From Eutrophocola sp964503965 (GTDB lineage Bacteria > Pseudomonadota > Gammaproteobacteria > Pseudomonadales > Pseudohongiellaceae): a stretch of DNA of 64,000 bases. Made by a program: the position numbers and the translations under genes. The stretch is from positions 1 through 64,000 of the forward strand of contig CAZDCK010000014.1 of NCBI GenBank assembly GCA_964503965.1, in the 5' to 3' direction. A model generated the notes under the pieces. The model worked only from the letters and a program-made list of their open reading frames with translations. It ran no database searches and had not been told where the DNA came from. Shown here in pieces: positions 59,604 to 64,000 of the stretch. Every line of letters starts with the position of its first letter. Position 1 is the stretch's first letter.

Positions 59604-61217
59604 CTATCCCGTGTGGTGTCCTCTGGCACTGCGTATAAGCAGCCACACAGGCACCAGACCAACGGCAATCAGGGTAAGGGCGGGCAAAGCGGCCCGCTCC
59701 CACTGACCTTCGGCTGTCATGGTGTAAATCCGGACCGCCAGCGTATCCCATCCAAAAGGACGCATGATCAAAGTTGCAGGCATCTCCTTCATAACGTCCA
59801 CGAAAACGATGGTAAATGCTGTGATCAGGCCAGGTTTGAGCAATGGAATATAGATTTGACGTAATAGTCGGCCGGGGCCCGCACCCAGGCTGCGCGCCGC
59901 GTCGATGACGGATGGTCTGACCTGTTCAAGCCCGGAATCTACAGGGGCCCAGGCAACCGCCAGAAAACGGCAGCAGTAGGCCGCTATCAGGGCAATCACC
60001 GACCCCGTGAGCAGTGTACCCAGGCTCCGGTCAATAAGCGTGAATCCGAGCATAATACCTACCGCGAGCACGGACCCTGGCAAGGCATAGCCCAGAGTGG
60101 CCAGCCGGATGGACAGGGCTGTCCAGCGTCTGGCCAGCATGGAACCTGGCAGGCGTTTAACGAAAGCAAGTATCAGGGCAATACTGACTGCGGCAACGCC
60201 CGCGATAGCACCAAGACCCAGTGTATGCCCCAAAAAACCAAAATAGCGGTTATCAAGCTCACTGAAGCCCGTCTCCAGCATCCAGGACAACAGTTGCGCT
60301 GATGGCAGCAGAAAAGCCAGGGTGAGTACAATGGAACAGAAACAGGTCGCCGCGATAGCCTGGCTGCCCGATAAACGGTAGCTGGATCTTGTCTGGGCTC
60401 CACCATCCTGGGTATAGCGGGCACGATCCCTGGACTGTCTCTCCAGAACCAGGGTTACTCCCACGAACAGCAGCAACAGGGAAGCCAGTTGTGCCGCCAC
60501 CGTCAGGTTAAACAATCCGTACCAGGCGTTGTAAATTGCCGTAGTGAAAGTGTCATAGTTAAAAACGGAAACAGCACCAAAATCTGCGAGGGTTTCCATC
60601 AGCGCCAGGGCCAGACCAGCAACGATTGCCGGCCTGGCAACCGGAATAGCGACCCTGAAAAAGGCCTGCCCCCGACTCAGCCCCAGCAGACGACCCGCAT
60701 CCATGAGCTTGCGCCCCTGGTTGAGGAAGGCGCTGCGGGCAAGCATATAAACATAAGGATACAGCACCAGGGTGAGTATAAGGATCACTCCGCCTGCACC
60801 CTGGACATCAGGAAACCAGACATCCGGTCCAAACTGCTGCCTGAAAAAAGTCTGCACAGGTCCGGAATAATTCATGAGACCAAGAAATACAAAGGCCATA
60901 ACATAGCCGGGAATGGCCAGGGGCAGCATCAGGGACCATTCAAAAAAACGCTTTCCCGGGAACTCACAGATAGTCGTCAGCCAGGCCAGGGTGACGCCCA
61001 GCAGGGTAACCCCTGTACCGACGCCAAGGATCAGGAAAAGGGTATTGAGTGCCAGTCGATCCAGTTTGGTATCAAACAGGTGCTGCCAGATATCCTGCTC
61101 ACCGGTGCCGATAGTACCCCACTGAAGAAGGATGATAAGCAGGGGGAATATCACGATACCCGCCGCCATGAATGCCAGGGCACGCCAGAGCCAGCCTTCC
61201 GAAAACAGTCGGTTCAT
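59604..61217 (-). CDS. Ferric iron ABC transporter permease (FbpB-like, two fused domains)
   Basis: 537 residues with two tandem sets of about six helices, the FbpB/SfuB arrangement. Segments such as LGVTLAWLTTICEFPGKRFF and the EAA-like loops DAGRLLGLSRGQAFFRVAIP and DAARSLGAGPGRLLRQIYIP (contact sites for the ATPase) are clear in both halves. It moves Fe3+ delivered by the periplasmic protein encoded 48 bases upstream on the same strand. No ABC ATPase is encoded next to it. Confidence 0.92.
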   Translation of the reverse strand: MNRLFSEGWLWRALAFMAAGIVIFPLLIILLQWGTIGTGEQDIWQHLFDTKLDRLALNTLFLILGVGTGVTLLGVTLAWLTTICEFPGKRFFEWSLMLPLAIPGYVMAFVFLGLMNYSGPVQTFFRQQFGPDVWFPDVQGAGGVILILTLVLYPYVYMLARSAFLNQGRKLMDAGRLLGLSRGQAFFRVAIPVARPAIVAGLALALMETLADFGAVSVFNYDTFTTAIYNAWYGLFNLTVAAQLASLLLLFVGVTLVLERQSRDRARYTQDGGAQTRSSYRLSGSQAIAATCFCSIVLTLAFLLPSAQLLSWMLETGFSELDNRYFGFLGHTLGLGAIAGVAAVSIALILAFVKRLPGSMLARRWTALSIRLATLGYALPGSVLAVGIMLGFTLIDRSLGTLLTGSVIALIAAYCCRFLAVAWAPVDSGLEQVRPSVIDAARSLGAGPGRLLRQIYIPLLKPGLITAFTIVFVDVMKEMPATLIMRPFGWDTLAVRIYTMTAEGQWERAALPALTLIAVGLVPVWLLIRSARGHHTG

Positions 61218-61265
61218 GGGAGAACCCGCAGGCTGCTACAACAGGCAGTTACCATAGCCCTGGAG

Positions 61266-62351
61266 TCAACGATAGTCAGCGCGGTCCATCAGCATGACCG
61301 CCTCTGACTGCAGTCGACCCGCTGCTTCAACATTCAGCGTGTCCTGTCTGAACTCCCCCCAGGAGGCGACAAGCTCCACCGGTGCTATGGCCGGATTGGC
61401 CGGATACTCCAGATTCAACTCTGAAAACAGGGTCTGGGGCTCAGCCGATGAAAGCCATTCTATCAGGCGAACAGCTCCTGCCCTGTTTTTGGCATACCTG
61501 GTAACACCGGCCCCGGAAATATTTACGTGCACACCACTGGATTCCTGGTTTGCCCAGAACAGGCCTACCGGAATATCGGGGTTCTGTTGCTGGAGTTGTC
61601 CAAGGTAGTAGGTATTTACTATACCCACATCACACTGGCCTGCAGCGATGGCTTCAATGAGCAGGGCATCACTGCTGAATACACGGGTGGCCAGGTTATT
61701 GACCCAGCCTTCCACAACTTTCTGCGTGGCTTCCTTGCCAAGTCGCTCAATCATGGTCGCGACAAGGGACATATTATAGACCTTCCGGGAAGTCCGCAGA
61801 CAAAGACGTCCCTGCCATCGTGGGTCGGCCAATGCGGCATAGGTTGACAGGTTAGCAGGATCAACACGCTCCGTTGAGTAGACAATGGTGCGAGCCCGCA
61901 CTGACAGCCCAAACCAGCGTCCTTCAGGGTCGCGCAAATGCTCTGGAATATTCCTGGCCAGGACATCTGACTCAACAGGTGCCAGGAGTCCCTTTTCAGC
62001 CGCAGACCACAGGTTACCAGCATCAACGGTATACAGTATGTCAGCAAAGGTCTGCTGTCCTTCAGCCTGGAGACGCGCGATAAGCGGGCCATCTTCACCT
62101 GTCTGGTACTGGACCTCTATACCGGTTTCCGCCGTAAAGCGATCGAACAGGGGCTTGATCAGATGTTCCTGGCGGGACGAGTATACGATTACCGGTCCGT
62201 CAACGGCTTCTTCTGTCGCGACAGCATTCGCGCCCTGAACGGCTTCAGCAGAGCCTACCTCTGCTGAAGGGGCGTTGGCAGACTGGTCTGAACAGGCACC
62301 GAGGATGCCGGTCAGCAGGATGGCAATAATTGATCTGGTCATTCTGGGCAT
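61266..62351 (-). CDS. Fe(3+) ABC transporter substrate-binding lipoprotein
   Basis: 361 residues. A signal peptide with lipobox LGAC (about residue 20; IIAILLTGILGACSDQ) tethers it to the membrane. The mature part matches FbpA/FutA-type proteins: VIVYSSRQEHLIKPLFDRFT, GIEVQYQTGEDGPLIARLQAEG, and the iron-ligand tyrosines in NTYYLGQL. Start ATG is preceded by AAGGAAACAGAT. A near-perfect Fur palindrome lies 21-43 bases upstream, so iron starvation should induce the gene with the permease. Confidence 0.93.
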   Translation of the reverse strand: MPRMTRSIIAILLTGILGACSDQSANAPSAEVGSAEAVQGANAVATEEAVDGPVIVYSSRQEHLIKPLFDRFTAETGIEVQYQTGEDGPLIARLQAEGQQTFADILYTVDAGNLWSAAEKGLLAPVESDVLARNIPEHLRDPEGRWFGLSVRARTIVYSTERVDPANLSTYAALADPRWQGRLCLRTSRKVYNMSLVATMIERLGKEATQKVVEGWVNNLATRVFSSDALLIEAIAAGQCDVGIVNTYYLGQLQQQNPDIPVGLFWANQESSGVHVNISGAGVTRYAKNRAGAVRLIEWLSSAEPQTLFSELNLEYPANPAIAPVELVASWGEFRQDTLNVEAAGRLQSEAVMLMDRADYR

Positions 62352-62371
62352 ATCTGTTTCCTTAAGAGGCG

Positions 62372-62394
62372 CAAATGATAATTATTATCATTTG
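62372..62394 (-). promoter_or_regulatory. Fur box
   Basis: A perfect 11-bp inverted repeat (CAAATGATAAT and ATTATCATTTG) around a central T, matching the Fur consensus of GATAAT-type hexamers. It lies 21-43 bases upstream of the start codon of the iron-binding lipoprotein gene, between it and the UbiH-family gene stop. Confidence 0.85.
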
Positions 62395-62455
62395 ATTGCG
62401 CAAGCCTAAGTGTATGAATTCACGAATATTTCATAATGCGTGATGAAGCAGGCCC

Positions 62456-63718
62456 TCAGATTCCCATTGCCTGGCGCATGAGGCGGGCCTTCAGCATGGG
62501 CAGGTTGTCTGTCAGATCCAGCCCGGCATTTCTCAACCAGCGAATAGTCAGGTCTTCAGAGCCAAACAGCCGCTTAAATCCCTCCATCGCCGCCATCATG
62601 CCAAGGTTATGTCCCTTGCGTTTGCGCTGGTAACGACTGAGCACCTGGTGAGATGAAAAGTCTTCGTTGTTGGCAACGGCCTGTTGTATCACCTGCGCCA
62701 ATGCCAGAACATCGGCGAATCCGAGATTTACACCCTGTCCTGCCAGCGGGTGAATGGTATGGGCAGCATCTCCCACCAGGGCCACGTTTGACTGGACATA
62801 ATCTGTAGCATGACGCTGCCACAACGGAAATGACAGGCGCCTGGCTGAGGACACCGGTGCACCCAGGCGGCTTTCAAAAGCCTTGCCCAAGGCCTGGTTA
62901 AACGCATCTTCATCCAGACCCATGACACCCTCTGCTGTCTCTGTGACACAGGACCAGACAATAGAACAGTATCGCTGTTCCACCGGTTCCCGACCTGGTA
63001 CATGCAGGGGCAGGAAAGCCAGGGGGCCAGTGGGCATAAAGCGCTGCCAGGCCGTGTATTCGTGGGGTTTCTCGGTCTCCACAGTGGTGACAATAGCCTT
63101 GTGGCCGTAATCCCATCGTCTCATGGCGAATCCGCTCTGTTCACGCACAAGGGAATTGGCCCCATCAGCTCCCACCAGTAACCTTGATGCTATGGTACTG
63201 CCATCAGACAGGGTCAGCAAAACAGGCAAAACATCCGTGGTGCTGCGATCTATTTCAATGCTGTCAATGGATTTACCGGTAACCAGTGCCAGGCCGGAAT
63301 GGGACACTGCTCGGGCAAACAGTGCAGCCGTTACAAGCCGGTTCTCAACGATAAAACCCAGGGCCTGTTCGTGCAGGTCGTCTGCCGAAAAATGGATGCT
63401 TCCCGTACCATCGCCATCCCAGACATGCATGGACTGATAAGGGCACACCCTGGCAGAAGCAATAGCATCCCAGGCACCGAAATCATCAAGCATCTGTTGG
63501 CTGACCACTGTGAGTGCACTGACACGCGGATCAAAGTCGGGTTCAGCAGATTCCGCGATTAATTCATCAACAGTGAATACTTCCTTACTCGCATCAACCA
63601 GAACTACCTGCAGTCCGGTTGCCGAAAGGGCACACGCCATGGCAAGCCCGACAGGGCCACCACCGGCAATAACAATGTCTGACTCCAATGTTGCTGTTTC
63701 CTGGTTCACTGTACTCAT
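62456..63718 (-). CDS. UbiH/UbiF/VisC family FAD-dependent monooxygenase
   Basis: 420 residues from the ATG before STVNQETATLES. The N-terminal FAD motif is DIVIAGGGPVGLAMACAL, the second FAD motif GDAAHTIHPLAGQGVNLGFAD, and LPMLKARLMRQAMGI closes it, as in ubiquinone-ring hydroxylases. It hydroxylates ubiquinone precursors, hence supports aerobic respiration. Which of UbiH, UbiF or UbiI it represents cannot be read off. The 45 in-frame upstream codons run into the promoter of the divergent ribA and were excluded. Confidence 0.92.
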   Translation of the reverse strand: MSTVNQETATLESDIVIAGGGPVGLAMACALSATGLQVVLVDASKEVFTVDELIAESAEPDFDPRVSALTVVSQQMLDDFGAWDAIASARVCPYQSMHVWDGDGTGSIHFSADDLHEQALGFIVENRLVTAALFARAVSHSGLALVTGKSIDSIEIDRSTTDVLPVLLTLSDGSTIASRLLVGADGANSLVREQSGFAMRRWDYGHKAIVTTVETEKPHEYTAWQRFMPTGPLAFLPLHVPGREPVEQRYCSIVWSCVTETAEGVMGLDEDAFNQALGKAFESRLGAPVSSARRLSFPLWQRHATDYVQSNVALVGDAAHTIHPLAGQGVNLGFADVLALAQVIQQAVANNEDFSSHQVLSRYQRKRKGHNLGMMAAMEGFKRLFGSEDLTIRWLRNAGLDLTDNLPMLKARLMRQAMGI

Positions 63719-63855
63719 ATCTACTTGGAATGGGGTGGAATTATGCGGTATTCCTGCACATAAATTAACCGCTGACAGGCGATTTCTGGTAAAGTGCACG
63801 CCTCTTTTGATTTGTGCCAAATAATCCAGATTAATCGCAGGACACAGTAACAACC

Positions 63856-64000
63856 GTGACCGTAAAATTCATATCCAGCTCAAAACTGCCTACGGAATTT
63901 GGCGAATTCCAGATTCACGCCTTTGAAGACTCCCGCGAAAACAAGGAACACATTGCGCTGGTTTACGGCGATGTCGCTGCCAGTGACCAAGCCGTCCTGT
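63856..64000 (+). CDS. ribA: GTP cyclohydrolase II, N-terminal part
   Basis: Forty-eight codons from a GTG start run off the window end. The sequence (M)TVKFISSSKLPTEFGEFQIH, AFEDSRENKEHIALVYGDV matches the N-terminus of RibA (LPTxFGxF and HIALVxGD motifs). RibA starts riboflavin synthesis by opening GTP. No FMN riboswitch-sized leader exists: only 137 bases separate it from the divergent gene start. Confidence 0.9.
   Translation, partial: MTVKFISSSKLPTEFGEFQIHAFEDSRENKEHIALVYGDVAASDQAVL

Noticed and set aside
59462..59668. N-terminal extension of GcvH by up to 69 codons
   Set aside because: H proteins are about 127-130 residues; the GTG start with AGAGG upstream gives that length. The open frame is kept in mind but has no support.
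63719..63855. FMN riboswitch before ribA
   Set aside because: The whole interval is 137 bases and shared with a divergent promoter; the conserved riboswitch core is not seen.

Overview
The window reads as chromosomal DNA of a gammaproteobacterium, probably marine or otherwise free-living and aerobic. The best anchor is the rppH-ptsP-lgt-thyA-folA block (53773-58970), whose order matches the rppH-ptsP-lgt-thyA order of E. coli. A Fur box, an FNR/Anr-type box, REP-like palindromes and a UbiH-family ubiquinone hydroxylase agree with this. No tRNA, rRNA, CRISPR array, transposase or phage gene was seen. One assembly gap of 100 N lies at 10792-10891.

Layout. 22-5650: a lipoprotein cytochrome c, a thiolase-like/DUF35 pair, a TauE-type permease, a MATE pump and two paralogous small membrane proteins behind an FNR/Anr-type box. 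6088-12301: an AttEFGH-like ABC export module (ATPase, double FtsX permease, AttH lipoprotein) overlapping a PAS-GGDEF-EAL gene that carries an in-frame stop and the N gap. 12635-16402: a small cytochrome c, an esterase, a GST, a frameshifted zinc-ribbon membrane protein, a YchJ protein and a TagI-like glycosylase. 16659-28893: periplasmic oxidative genes (PQQ dehydrogenase with cytochrome c, secreted ankyrin protein, DUF1552, DUF1592 cytochrome, degenerate metallo-beta-lactamase fold), then DUF6152 and its partner family, a GDT1-like protein and an exported methyltransferase. 29080-34017: an OFA-type MFS carrier, an Nramp-related transporter and a ThDP enzyme.

34613-47950 is one seven-gene plus-strand operon of the MoxR/Bat type: a membrane VWA protein, a caspase-fold protein with serine where the catalytic cysteine is expected, a TPR protein with an HExxH metalloprotease domain, MoxR ATPase, DUF58, a BatA-like protein and a giant Gln/Gly-rich DUF4175 protein. 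It looks like an envelope quality-control or stress machine and is the most system-like unit here. 47951-52157 is a patchwork of small genes separated by inverted repeats built on GGGGACAGTGAC, and includes a DUF2892 gene that appears to start at ATA, and a fusion of DUF6152 to its partner family. 52448-58970 is the conserved folA-thyA-lgt-ptsP-rppH block preceded by a lipase-like gene. 59078-64000 carries gcvH, a Fur-controlled ferric ABC importer without an adjacent ATPase, a UbiH-family gene and the start of ribA.

Two cross-cutting observations stand out. Eight minus-strand genes are followed, within about 0-70 bases of their stop codon, by purine-rich direct repeats of 7-9 nt period, four of them joined to a GGTTCAGGTAAG-like motif and some to REP-like palindromes. 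Three loci show likely lesions or assembly errors: the nonsense codon and the gap in the EAL gene, and the frameshift in the zinc-ribbon gene. All functional statements rest on reading the sequence and family knowledge; no database search was possible.
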